Shown here: piece by piece, positions 1-11,254 of the stretch | How the letters are laid out: every line of letters begins with the position of its first letter | Numbering within the stretch: position 1 is the first letter of the stretch | Source: Enoplolaimus lenunculus | Lineage: Eukaryota > Nematoda > Enoplea > Enoplida > Thoracostomopsidae | Direction of reading: 5' to 3' | NCBI GenBank assembly: GCA_030248215.1 | Contig: JASANG010004101.1 | Location: 62,001 to 126,000 of the forward strand | Length of the DNA: 64,000 bases | Notes under the pieces: model-generated | Told to the model about the DNA's origin: nothing | What the model saw: the letters and a program-made list of their open reading frames with translations, nothing else | The model's database searches: none | Program-made: the position numbers and the translations under genes

Positions 1-420
1 CAGCCAAGCTTTTCTCAAACATTGTTTATATAGGTTTTTAAAGTAGCTTAATTCAACGATATGGTCCTTTTCAGCGTACCTTATGGTCCTCAAGTCCTCA
101 CTCAAATTAGCAAAAACGTACGACCAACAAATTTGATAAAACATTATTTAAATAGGTTATTGTGGTTATTGAATTTAATGATGCGGTTGTTTTTAACGTA
201 TTTGATGGTTATAACCAAATTCAATAATAAAATCACACCACCCAGGTCTTGATCAATTATTATACAGATTTTCTAGGTATATGAAATCAACGGTATAGTT
301 CCTTTTAACACATCTCATAGTTCTCCCTAAAATTAGTTAAAATATGCAAAATTTTGCTCAAACATTGTTTATACAGGTTTTTGAGGTAGCTCAATTCAAC
401 GGTGTGGTTCGTTTGAGTTT
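1..420. repeat. Degenerate tandem repeat at left edge
   Basis: A motif of the form CTCAAACATTGTTTATA-AGGTTTTT, a short gap, then ATTCAACGGTATGGTTCCTTT recurs in diverged form: complete near 10-75 and 352-415, partial near 140-170 and 283-305. Spacing is irregular, about 110-235 bp. No coding signal is seen, and the short reading frame at 61-252 is only an open stretch in this repeat. The array probably continues to the left of the window. Confidence 0.45.
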
Positions 421-559
421 ATTACAATTTTTTAATTGAATAGTTTAAAATGAAAAGTTGCTAACGCTTCATGTACATAGAAATTCAATGTTCAACGACA
501 ATACACAGCAACTACTACTTTTGCGCATTACATTTTTAGATCAACTAATTTCTTAGAAG

Positions 560-2310
560 AATGGCTTGTGTGCGGTATATGCAACATTTCGTTTACTCCG
601 CGTGATAATACGGCACGCCATCAGCAGTCAAGTCTCGGTAACATAGGCTTACAAGGCATTCCAAACACGTCGAACAGCGGGGATAAAACACAAAGAACGG
701 TCAAGCACGTTTCATACCACCCAACAATCTCCAAAGAATGTACCAAGAATTAATGATGAATTAGAACATCCGGATTTAATGGCACGCTCAATAAATCATG
801 GAAAAAGAAACGTCCGTGGTTGAAGAGACAGAGACAATGAAGCTTCTACTTTGGACAAAGGCATTAATAGGGTATTTAAGTAGCTATTATATTGTACCCA
901 CAACTGTTAAAAACAGGATCTACCAGTTTTCTTTATACAATGAAGAAGCATGCTGCAGCGGCTACCACAGCGAAATGTGAATTATGGTGTCAAGCTCTGG
1001 GTTAGCGTGCAGTGCATTTTAAGAAAAATTGATCAGACAACATTGACAGCACATTTCAGCACAAAGGCACGACCAATCCTTCCTGGATCCAACATCCAAC
1101 GAAGAAATTACAGATATAATCTACGAACTCGTGAACAAAATGGAACAGTTTGATGCAAAGGGATTTGGTTGGTTTTTACATAATGTTAGACACACTGATG
1201 TTCGCCTTAGTGTGCATCAACCCCTACGACCGTCTTCAAACAAGAAATCACCACCATTTATAAGGACGAAGCACGCGGTGCTAAAGATACAAAACAACGA
1301 CAATAAATGTTTTTCTTTCTCAGTCTTGGCAGCGCTTCATATGAGCTATAAGCAACACCCGGAACGCCTAATCAACTACCAAAAGCACGAGCATGATCTT
1401 AATATGGATGGCATCACTTATCCCACTCAACTACAAAACATTGTAAGACATGAGCGACAGAATAACGTCGCACATTTGTTCATCTCAAAGACCCTACATC
1501 AGAAATACATACATTTGCTACTTTAAAGAGAACATTGCTGTTCGATATGTAATTTGGACTCATTGCTGTTTGACCAAAGTTTCCATAAATGTAAGAAGTA
1601 TTTTTGTGATCGATATTTCATACCATGCTACAGTTAGTCGCAGCGTAAATAGCATACCCAGCGTTGTCGAAATGATTAAACATCGCAGGTCGAAGCGCCA
1701 CCGCGAAAATCTACTGTCCAGTTCACCAACATTCATCGCATTCAGCGTGGACCCTACGCTATATACGCGGACTTTGTATGTATCCTTCAAAAAAATTGCT
1801 CCGTGTGAACCATGATCATCAACATGTTATACCAGGAATACCGCGGTCATACATCATGCGGTTACGGTTTGTAGAAGTACTTGAGTGATGCACCGGCAAT
1901 TTTGAGATCAGCAAACCCCACGCAAATTTTTAACTCGAGTAATTGAGTTTTTTACCAGACATCAAGAACAGCGTATGAAGAACCAAAAATCAATCGTAAT
2001 GATTGTCGCGATGTCACGGTATTATTTCATAACCTTCGAAGGTACGACGGTTATCTCATAATGCAGCAACTGGGTCAAGCATGCAAAGACATGGGTCTTA
2101 ATATTGACTGTATTTCGAAAGGAATGGAGGATTACATGACTTTCTCAATCAAACGTAAATGTAAAATATAGCAACAACATGATGCGAATTTTGGTGTTCG
2201 TTATCAAGGAATCGGCTGATGTAACGATGATGAAAATTATATTGGTTGGAAAATCAAGTTTATTAATTCAATACAATTTTTCCTTCATCATTATGCGTCA
2301 TTCCACTTTA
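560..2310 (+). mobile_element. Polinton/Maverick fossil: protein-primed DNA polymerase B remnant
   Basis: Plus-strand reading frames carry stretches typical of the N-terminal and exonuclease part of the type-B DNA polymerase of Polinton/Maverick elements. They include a HFSTKARPILPG-like segment (about 1045-1080), a KCFSFSVLAALH-like segment (about 1307-1340), an ELNFDGI-like segment (about 1395-1415), a FHNLRRYDGYLIMQ-like exonuclease segment (about 2020-2070) and a KFIDSFQF-like segment (about 2255-2280). The order matches the family. The copy is broken in several places, and I see no capsid, integrase or terminal repeats in the window, so it is an old partial fossil. The region from 560 to 950 is less certain. 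Confidence 0.7.
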
Positions 2311-3472
2311 TTTTGTGTCCGCCGTGTGGAAATTAGACAAACCTTTTTCCAAGTACGGTTTTGCAAAAGCAACGGGAAATTGAGAAAATTAAAATATGTC
2401 GAGTGGTAAATTGATACATTTTATAAACCGTATATGGAATTGGAGTTTTCCGTTACAAATTACTATTAACTATTTTAAAAATTGTAGCAATGGGAAATTG
2501 AAACAGTTTTAAAAAATTGGTAAATTGATGAGAATTTTGTTGCCAAAAAAGAAATTGAAATGGCCCAAAGACTGTAGTGGGAAATGGAGGGTCAAAACTA
2601 CTGTTCAATTTCCCTTTAGATGCTTTTATAACAAAAACGGTAACAAGGAAACTGAAATCACAGTAAAATCCGGAAACTATGTGGTAGGTCTGGCATAGAC
2701 TGACCTCAATTTGACCTAGACACATAATAAACAGAAGTTTTAGTTGTTTTGTTCAATGTATGGAAAATTTTAATAAATACAATAGGTATGGAACAAATTA
2801 AAATACGCTACAGACGCTCACGAAAGGCTTCGATCTACATGTGTTTACTTGTTTAATACTAGTTACAGTCATGTGTATGGCCCAGCACGCCGATATTTTA
2901 TACAAAATGTCATACAATTGACGTGTGCTTAATAAAGTATGTGTTCAATGCACCGTAATGTTTGGTAGATGTCCAGCAGGTATTAATAGGTATGGCAGTA
3001 TGCTTAACGTTCTACAGTTGTATAAATGGCGCAAAAATTTAAAAACGTATTGCTAGTAAAATTAAATTCTAAACAAAATATCAAAATTTAGTATCAGATT
3101 TTGACTGTATTGCTTGCCGAAATACACAAGTGTCTTGTTATAGTTTTATTTTGGCTACAATGAATGTGTAATTGTGAATATTAATAGGGTAGGACTGCAG
3201 GAATCAGTCAATGCATAGGAAAGGGCCGTTACAGTATAAGCTTTAGGATGAGCTTATACTATAAGCCTAAGAATTTTTTTATACTGATAACAGACATACA
3301 GCACCACCCGTTTCTGCCATATTTGCGGTCCTGGCAAAAGCTATGCAATGCCAGAGGGGGAATTATCCATCAAATACTGCCTTATCCCTGCATACTTTAA
3401 AACGTTGCATAAATATACAAAAGCAAGCTTAAAACCCCTCCTTAAAATTCCCATTCAGGATTTTATTCAACC
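2311..3472. other. Intergenic, no gene recognised
   Basis: AT-rich sequence. Several GGGAAATTGAAA-type strings at about 2490-2650 resemble strings near 4190-4270, which suggests another old dispersed repeat. A short palindromic run lies near 3235-3265 (AGTATAAGCTTTAGG and its near-inverse). I see no conserved coding segment. Confidence 0.4.
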
Positions 3473-3475
3473 TAA

Positions 3476-4001
3476 TGGGTCATCCACATTATACTGCTAC
3501 GCTACTGTGAAAAATTGTTCATACACCTGGTTTTAAAGTCGGGACAAAACGATGATGTTCTTAAGATATAAAGACTTAACAGGGGGTGTAATTAGATAGT
3601 GGGTTTTGGCACCAGGTCCTTCGAAGGGACTAAAGACAATGTAGGCACTGTCTGCACACACTGTCAGACAATACGAGTTCTTTCGAACAGACCCTATATA
3701 ATCGCTAAACAAAGTTACTTCGGACAAAATTTGTGTTATGAAATAATTCGAGTCCCTTCCGACAGAGTCTGGACAAATCAGCTGTCCTTTAAATAATGTA
3801 TGGACAATTTAGCATGGGTATGGACTTCAACATGACCAAGCATAGGTCGTTTAGAGAGAGTGCGAGATGTCAGCAGGGTCTACACAGGATATGAGTGACA
3901 TTTGGACATGTATTTTGGAAACAATAAAATTACAGACTTGGGGGCTCGGATGTGGGGACAATTTTTTACAGTAGCGTAGACAGTATAACGTGGATAACCC
4001 A
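3476..4001. mobile_element. MITE family A, copy 1 (PIF/Harbinger-like)
   Basis: A 526-bp element with inverted termini. The left end begins TGGGTCATCCAC and the right end is the inverse of TGGGTTATCCACGTTATAC, with similarity running inward about 45-50 bp. It is flanked by TAA on both sides (3473-3475 and 4002-4004). A 3-bp TWA target duplication is characteristic of PIF/Harbinger. It has no transposase. An internal palindrome near 3617 (CCTTCGAAGG) and a CCCTTCCGACAGAGTCT motif near 3755 recur in other copies. Confidence 0.85.
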
Positions 4002-4004
4002 TAA

Positions 4005-4549
4005 TAATAACCCACGCCTTGTTTTTTGAAGTTGCGATCAGCTGACCTTTACGTCTTCTGTACTGTCCTTTTGGTCTTCTCGATAATTGTAACCTTTTAA
4101 GGGGACAATATCGTAATTGAAAACGAAAGTATTTTCTCTCCTTTTCGGTAATAGGGTCAATATATTTAAATTGCAATACTGAAAAACACCTCTCCAATTT
4201 TCCACTGTGCAACTGAAACTTGAAATGACAGTGGAAATTGAATTTAGAAACTGTTTGAATTTCCCTTTTCTGTCCTTTTTAAAATCGCTAATGGTAAATG
4301 AACTTCAATTGATCTTATCAATTTACTAGTCGATTTTAAACAACCGATGCACTTGATGAGATTGTACAGGCAAGGTTTGACTACGTTGGTCAATGGATCA
4401 AGAAATGCGGTCCACGTCTCGTTTCCTACCGTATAAGTAATCGGAATGTCTGCCGTGCATGTTTCGATCATGGGTAGTATTTTAAATTAATTATGCTGTA
4501 GTTCTTGAGAAGGCCACGTTTGAAAAAATTGACCACTGGCAGCAGCTAG
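4005..4549. other. Spacer between MITEs, no gene recognised
   Basis: AT-rich sequence between two MITEs. It contains GAAATTGAA-type strings similar to those at 2490-2650. The minus-strand open frames here (for example 4244-4471) match no family I recognise. Confidence 0.35.
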
Positions 4550-4552
4550 TAA

Positions 4553-5047
4553 TGCAGAGTTCACGTTACCAATTGTGCGCTTGGTACCTGTTTTGTCACA
4601 ATGCCCATAGCGGTACACACTAACTTTTTTGTTACACATATGGATACCAACAGAAAATAAACTGTTGCACATAGCTAGGTTTTTGAAATATAGAGTAAAG
4701 ATGTCTGCTCGTAGCCCATATAGATGCCATCATAATGTACTTTCAAGCTTGCTCTTTCAAACGACTCAGTGCAGTGAGTTTTGTTTTACAAGTCTGGTTT
4801 AGTGTTTTTAAAATATATCTTTCGAAAAAATCTAAAACAATACGGAAGCTGTAAATATTGTTAAAACAATCGCAAGGTACCCATATGGGTAACGAGCGGA
4901 AGACTAGTAACCCATAGCTACAAACGTAAGATACCCATATGGATAGTCGCTAGCTAACAATCTATTAATATAGGTTTTTTCTATCTCCTGCTATGGGTAG
5001 GGGAGAAAACAGGTCCCAAGCGCACAATCGGTAACGTAAACCCCGCA
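4553..5047. mobile_element. MITE family C (PIF/Harbinger-like)
   Basis: A 495-bp element flanked by TAA on both sides (4550-4552, 5048-5050). The termini are inverted: the left reads TGCAGAGTTCACGTTACC and the right is the inverse of TGCGGGGTTTACGTTACC. Similarity continues inward through a GTGCGCTTGG motif for about 48 bp. The outer 16 bp match family B, but the inner TIR differs. The interior is rich in CCATATGG-type palindromes (near 4880 and 4930, with weaker ones near 4635 and 4717). No coding capacity is seen. Confidence 0.85.
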
Positions 5048-5083
5048 TAAGTTTCGACGATCCAAAATTGAATGCATTGCTAA

Positions 5084-5722
5084 TGCGGGATTCACGTTAT
5101 AACTGGGGCAGGTAAGACACGGTTTGTCCCAGTTGATGTGAACAGACAAAATTCGAACGTCATATGACATTTACTTGCAAACCACCGCTCTCAGAAGATC
5201 AATATGTAAAAGTTTCGGTATGTTACGTGATACTGAAGGACATTTATGCGAATATCATATGATATTCCAAAATTACAACGCATATCGTATGATATTCAGC
5301 GGGACAGTGTAATTTTCGGGTGCTAATAAATTAATGGTAAGTCGGACGACAGAGGCAAAGCTGTGCTTAAAATACCAAATACACGTCTGCAAATTGATTT
5401 CCGGCACAAAACCGCTTAAAAACAGCGTCATGATTCAAAAAATCAAATTTCAAATTCTAGTATCATATGATATTCCACAGGACAATTTGGGTATGTTACC
5501 TACAGTATGCAGACATTTGAAAATATATCATGTGATATTTGCTGACAATACATAGAATATCATATGATATTGAAGGACAAAAGGAAACCTAGATATGATG
5601 ATAGCAGACAAATACGACTTTTTTAATAAGATATGGGGTCTGTTATCAGACAAAATGTTACCCATAAGCTAATAGGGACAAACCGTGTCCCAAGCTGCCC
5701 CAGTTATAACGTGAACCCCGCA
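5084..5722. mobile_element. MITE family B, copy 1 (PIF/Harbinger-like)
   Basis: A 639-bp element flanked by TAA (5081-5083, 5723-5725), only 36 bp from the family C copy. The TIRs begin TGCGGGATTCACGTTATAAC on the left and the inverse of TGCGGGGTTCACGTTATAAC on the right, then a GGGGCAG segment and a GGACACGGTTTGTCC-like segment, about 45 bp in all. The interior carries at least six copies of a palindrome centred on CATATG with ATC/GAT flanks (near 5160, 5255, 5285, 5463, 5527 and 5556). It is non-coding; the 73-residue frame at 5334-5555 is internal noise. Confidence 0.88.
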
Positions 5723-5880
5723 TAATGTTGGGATTGTCAAGAAAAATTATTTCATCACATCATAAATAAGTTCTATACGCCAGCACATCGAATCTAAAGT
5801 ATGAGCAAATGAGAAATGCAGAACTTCATCGAGCTTAGCTTCAAGAGCTTGTAGGCTAGTGGCCAGTAATTCTCCAGTTA

Positions 5881-6397
5881 TGGATCATCCACGTAATAAT
5901 GCGCGCATAGTTGCAAAAAATGTCCACCCACCCCCTTAGGACCAGTGTCACCCAAAACGATGCTATAACGAGGGCCTGATGACAACACACACCCTGCACT
6001 TAGAGAGTCGGTTTTGTCCTGGCAGTGTTCCAAGGGAGTAGAGACAAAACAGAGTCCATCGGTAGGAACTACTGACAAAACGCAGACTCTTGCTACAGCG
6101 TCGTTTCTACGAAATAAATTTTAATTTTTGTGCATAGCTTCTGCTAAAACAGATATACAACAATAGTCCCTTCGAACAGTGTCTCGTTACAGTGTAAGGA
6201 CATTATGCACTGGGTTCTGTGAGTGTAGCGACATTGGAGACTCTGTAAGCAGGATGCCTGCGTTGTCCTTGGACTCTGCAAAGAGACTAGTTCTAAATAT
6301 AACACCCTTACTACAGAGTTCCTGAAAATGACATAGGTTCTTACCCAGACTTGACAATTTTTTACACTAGTGCACGCACTATTAAGTGGATGACCCA
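5881..6397. mobile_element. MITE family A, copy 3
   Basis: A 517-bp element flanked by TTA (5878-5880, 6398-6400). The termini are TGGATCATCCACGTAATAA and the inverse of TGGGTCATCCACTTAATAG. Internal motifs near 6165 (AGTCCCTTCGAACAG) and 6060 are shared with other family A copies. It is inserted at the edge of an older minus-strand open frame (6401-6827), so it is younger than that coding remnant. Confidence 0.85.
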
Positions 6398-6400
6398 TTA

Positions 6401-7613
6401 CCACACCAACGACATCCTTATTTGTTTGGCGTTTTGACCTCCAGTCAATCGTAGCACTCTGTTGTGAAAATCCTTCAACGATCTTCTTTGCTAGAAAATT
6501 CTGTTTTATTAAATTCTGCTGAACTATTTTCGTCGAAATTCCTTGATCTGAAAGATCCAAGTCACCGCTATTAGACGCAGCGACCTTTGTTTGATCATTA
6601 AACGTAAATGCTAATCGTCCGTCATTAGCAACCCATTGTTTTCCACGCAACACTTTTCCTATATCAATGCACCTTATGTAAGGACAAAGTTCGACACCAC
6701 GGGGCTCTGATATTAAAAATTGGCCTTTGTCAACTGCACAGTAGCCAGTTCTGACTGTTTCAGGTATTCGTCGTTGAAAAAATAAGTAAACGTTTCGACA
6801 ATGGTGCTTATCTTTGAACAAATGCACGCGTAACTAACATATTGTATTATATTGTGTTTATACAATTGTAATAATGTATTTTACGCTGAAACCGATTGAT
6901 GTCCTTGTGAAATATTAAAAGGTACTGGTGCTGGCAGCTTCCACACTTGACTTTGAGCAGTTTGTCAACACAGCAACGGATTTGTAGCATTAAAGCTGCC
7001 AGCAGTGGCGATCATAATTATCATATACAAAAATATCGTCATCGTTGCGTAATTTCTGATGAATGTGCAGCATTCCCATTTACTTTTCTTCAGAAAATTA
7101 AATTGTTTTTCAACCAATCGCTGTTGCTCGCCGCAAAATAGTCGTTGTTGCCTGGGTTTAACAAATTGAGTGATCAGATTACTATTACAACGCGAGGGTT
7201 TTCTCGGTCAGAGCACGGGGCCTTGTAGCTTTACTACGAATATTAAAGTTCCTTGGCATTCTTTTGAGTTGTGGTATAGGAACTGTCCGGTCTTGTTACA
7301 TCCTGCACCCATGTTTAGGTCCGATGACAGGCTGACTGTTTTTCATCAACACAGTTGCCGCTGAAGACATTGTTTTAATAGTTTTGTTTGCGAATTCGCG
7401 GCATATTTCCTTGGTGGCCATAACTACAGTCAAATTGGTGCTTATGCTATTTTTGAAAACCTCTACCGCTTTATCCATATTGTTTTGAAGACCGGTTAAA
7501 TTATTTAATTTTTGGCTATGAAATATTGATAAATTATTTTCTCTTTCACTATGCTCTTGCTGTTGAACATTATTTTCCTGATAAATTGTAGCCACTGTAG
7601 GTGACTGTGCCAC
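6401..7613 (-). pseudogene. Unassigned minus-strand coding remnants, possibly part of a retroelement fossil
   Basis: Several minus-strand open segments lie in a row: 7613-7296 (hydrophilic, Asn-rich, heptad-like, ending near a Cys), about 7140-6950 (a hydrophobic segment resembling a signal or membrane segment followed by NPLLC) and 6827-6401 (Cys-containing, with a VLRGKQWVANDGRLAFTF stretch). They lie downstream of the gag-like remnant on the same strand, so they may be from the same old element, perhaps its glycoprotein-like 3' part. I cannot assign a family. The region is broken, and MITE copy A3 sits at its lower edge. Confidence 0.3.
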
Positions 7614-8395
7614 TCTTAATATATTTCAACCTAAAAACTAAAACAAATCTAAATCCAAACCTAAAACCACACCTTAAGGGAGTCCCCGGCTCCGCCTACT
7701 CTCTTAGAACTTAAGTTAGGCTCAGGCGTTGCTAAACGGCGTAAAATTTATTAAATCAATGCATGGCGGCTTGCGTCCGCAAGGTAACAATTCTCAGGGC
7801 CCTGCGTGGCTACCAAATATATTTTGTTGCTGGCTTAACACATAAGGTGCCCGAGACACCCGGGACACACAAAAATACGCAAATCAACTCGACATGGGGG
7901 CTCCTCCATAATCATTATTATGTCTGAAAAGCTAGAGTCTTCGGCGTTGTATTTCTTACGTTTTTAATTAACTTGGCGGACGTGTTTAGTGAGTTATCAT
8001 AGTTGAATTGTGTAGTGAACGGGGTGTCTTAGGCAGGAAAGAAGTTAAAACGGAATTGTGTCACGGTAGCTCTCATGTGAGTCTACGGTGAAACCGGCTT
8101 ATGAGAGTCAGCAACAGAAGCGCATAGCGCGGAGCCTTCGGGCAGTACCAGGAGTAAACCAGGGATATTGGGGAATGTGTTAACGGGGTTCTTTGGGATA
8201 TATTTGGAGTTGTTCTGGGGTTTGTCGATTCTAGCGGGGCTAGTTTCGGCTGCTTTTGTGGGGAATCTTGGGAACTTTGTACGGTTATTTGGGGTTTTTA
8301 CGGAGAACTTGGGGAGTCACGTTACGTTTGCATTTGGCTTTGTACTGTGTGAACTAGTGACTTAGAAGAACAACAGGGTTAAGTATATCGTAGTT
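7604..8395. repeat. LTR-like dispersed repeat, copy 1
   Basis: This stretch shares its start (TGCCACTCTTAATA), an AAACTAAAACAAA run, a GAGAGTCCC-GGCTCC block, an AACTTAAGTTAGGCT block and a GT-rich distal part (GGGGATGTTAACGGGG-like, ending near GGTTAAGTATAT) with a diverged second copy at 34223-34910. Two dispersed copies plus a gag-like fossil immediately above on the minus strand suggest an LTR and a solo LTR. I did not find convincing target duplications. It is old and non-coding. Confidence 0.4.
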
Positions 8396-8879
8396 GAGCT
8401 GACGTGCGGAAAGCACCTGAAACAAAGGAACTTTCGGCACCCGCGGTTGAATAAGGTCGGCAACATAAGCATATAACTTGTTATACTTGTATAGCCGTAC
8501 TTGTGCTTTACTAGTATACAGCTTGAATACGGTGTTGGGGGGAATAAACGGGGAAACTGACTGCACTTCTGAATCAGAGCGAATAAGCGTTATTGAAATA
8601 CGGACCTGAACGCGGAGTTGTTGGTTTCAATTCTTAACCGAAATCACGAACTATTCACAGCCACAAAGCCTGTCTGCCACGACATTTCCACGGTATGGCT
8701 GGGTGTCTGATTTGTTTCCGTAAATGACGGTCAATTTTCTTCTGCCGAAAAAAGTTTCTTGTAATATTCCCGCCGCTGGACCGAGTTGTTTTCAATTGCT
8801 GTGTTTGCCTCGCACTATTGTTAACTTGATTTCTGTGCTGAGATTCGTAAGTGTCATAGTTGGAACGTTGTATCGATTG

Positions 8880-10130
8880 TCTGGCTCTGCAATCACGTGT
8901 CCAATGTCATTGTTGCTGATGGAAGTCGCAAAACGGCGCAGGTTTACGAGTAACTACCGAATAACAGACAACTGCTGTATGCCCGGGTCTTTGGCATAGC
9001 TGACAAATTGGTCTCTGTCAATTATAAAACGCTGGCGTCCATACATTGTAGGTAATCCGGCAAGACCTCGAGAAGTCTTACTGCCATGGCCATTTGCATT
9101 ATGTGGATTGAAATTGTAAGCGCGACGATGGCGGATTTCTCTTTTTCCCTGAACGCGTGCTGCGATAGAATTCACGGTGTATTTTGTCTCCAATTGATCG
9201 AGTCGACTCAACGATTGGTTCAACAAATCAGAAGAAGTGGATTCAGATATGTTATCCCGTGAAGTTCTTATTCCTGCAGTTACGCCTAGCTCACGTTCTG
9301 TGGTTAATTTCGTTTCAATACGCTCGGCCGCAAAAATAGCTTCTGCCATTGTCTTCGGTCCCATGACCTTAACCTCTTTCCTAATTCGGAACCCAAGACT
9401 AGCGATGAATTTGTTATGCAGATTAGCTGGACATTCGGATTCTACAGTCATGTAACTCAAAGCAGAGTGCGCCAGTTCTGTTAAAGATTAAGCGTACGCA
9501 CAAACTGTTTCGTTCGAATGCTTCATCCGTACATTCATACTGATCACTGAGGAACCATTTTCGGTCTTCCGTCATTAATCCTCTCTCCAAATGTTACACC
9601 GCCTCCACGTAGTTCTGTTTTACAGCGGGCGGCATTCCATTAAACATAAATTTTGCACGATCGGTTACGTGCACGCCAAGTAGTGAGCATTTGTTTTGTT
9701 CTGGTGTGCCATTGGCGTAAAATTCATTTCAAATTCGTTTATCCGCCAAGATGCAAAATCTTTGCTTTTATCGCCTCTAAATGTGGTTATTGCAATGTTC
9801 GGACCATGTGTTCCCATATCGTCGACAGCATTAAGCTGTGAAGTTTCACCTCCTGTGTTTTTATTGACTCTAATTGTTTGGCAAGGGTTCGTCGATCAAG
9901 GCTTAATTGAACTCGGGTAGTAGCTGATTCTTGTTTTATGGCTTCGTCCCGGGTGGTTAGTAAACCATTGTGTTGGCTCAGTTTGCTTTCAATGGCCGTC
10001 AGCCGTGCGTCTAAAGTTGCACTTAAAGCCGCTAATTCAACGTTAACATTTAAAATTTGCTGTTTAGCCGGTTATCGCGTGTGCCAAACGGGCTTTGCTG
10101 AGCGATTTTGCCGTGTTAGACTTCAATGAT
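8880..10130 (-). mobile_element. LTR retroelement fossil: gag-like remnant (Gypsy/Metaviridae-like)
   Basis: Minus-strand segments in the expected order: a coiled-coil-like stretch (about 10030-9830), a TFRGDKSKDFASW segment resembling the start of the retrotransposon gag domain (about 9800-9760), the gag core with FIASLGFRIRKEV and a PKTMAEAIFAAERIE helix (about 9430-9320), then a basic region and CCHC zinc-knuckle-like segments (about 9020-8900, including FCDFH...HWTRDC). It is broken several times. I could not recognise a polymerase in the window, so the element appears internally deleted. Related remnants may extend to about 10860. Confidence 0.65.
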
Positions 10131-11153
10131 TTTTTCGTCGTCAATAACTATATTAATTTGTGTAACACTCGGGTCCATCTGAACAATTTTTAGTTTCATA
10201 AACTCGCCGTTGACTGTTTCTATGAATAATTGGTTGTGTGGCTCGTGTTATGGCACGGTAAATTGGTCCAAGGGAAGTAACGCGAAAATGATGGAAGTTC
10301 CGATCAGGATTGAGTTCGAAAAAATAAACTGATCTTTCTTGCTCAATTATTACAAGTACCATGTGTCAAGTTTTGCTTGGACTTCGTAAAAACGAAATAC
10401 AATACGGTTTGATGTGTACAGTTAATAGCAGAAGAGCTAAAGTGTTGGTGCATTAGTTTTTTTACGCAAGATTGGCTATGGGTATTCTGGTTCCAGCGTA
10501 AAAAACCATTCAGAGTTAACAGCGAGATTAGGACTACCAGGTGTGTACGAGTATGGGTTAACCGTACGAATGGAACGCGGATAAATAATACGACGTTCAA
10601 TTCCGTCAACTCGTAATCGTAATATATTTAGTTCAATTCGTTGCATGGTGATCGTTATTCGCTCATAGATCTTAAGTACGGCGGCGCATTGTATTACGCT
10701 AAGTAACATTACACAAACGGCTAAAATGTCCGGGTGCATTTTCTGAATTAACTGGATTATCCCTCCGTTGCCACCAAGTGTAAGAAAGATAACGTGGCAC
10801 GACGCGGATTGCTGCAGGTTGGGTTCCAATTAATTACGCCCTGTGACAACCACAGCGCAAGCCAATTGCAACGATCGGCTATTTAATTACCAACTGTATC
10901 AGTAGGTAGTACCTAGTGGCCAATTGCAACAATCGACTATTTATTTACCAACTGTATCAGTCGGTAAAGTAAATCTTGGAATACGAACAAACTGCAACAG
11001 TCGGCAACCAATGTATTATACAAGCTAAACTTTACTCCGCTAAAGTATAATAACTACTGCTAAATCACACCGTGTAAAACTGATGCGATTGTTTTCTTGG
11101 CAGTAATTAAAATTGGGTACATTTTGAAACATTTTTGAGTGTTGTTATCGTTG

Positions 11154-11154
<1 letters not shown>
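10131..11154. other. Upper flank of the gag-like fossil, no gene recognised
   Basis: Minus-strand open segments at 10362-10153 and 10829-10476 match nothing I know and may be leader or matrix parts of the same fossil. At 10845-11000 a CAATTGCAACNATCG-NCTATTTA-TTACCAACTGTATCAGT motif is repeated at least twice (near 10860 and 10920), a small tandem repeat. Confidence 0.35.
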
Positions 11155-11196
<42 letters not shown>

Positions 11197-11217
11197 GCTA
11201 TTGTTGTTATTATTATA
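11155..11217. repeat. (ATT)n microsatellite
   Basis: About 14 uninterrupted ATT units (11155-11197), followed by a degenerate ATTGTTGTTATTATT tail. Confidence 0.95.
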
Positions 11218-11254
11218 GCTCTTGTTCATCATGCACATTTTTTTACTAGTATCT

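Noticed and set aside
6144-6827. Single 227-codon minus-strand gene
   Set aside because: Its lower part is MITE A3 sequence (inserted with TTA duplications), so it is not one gene.
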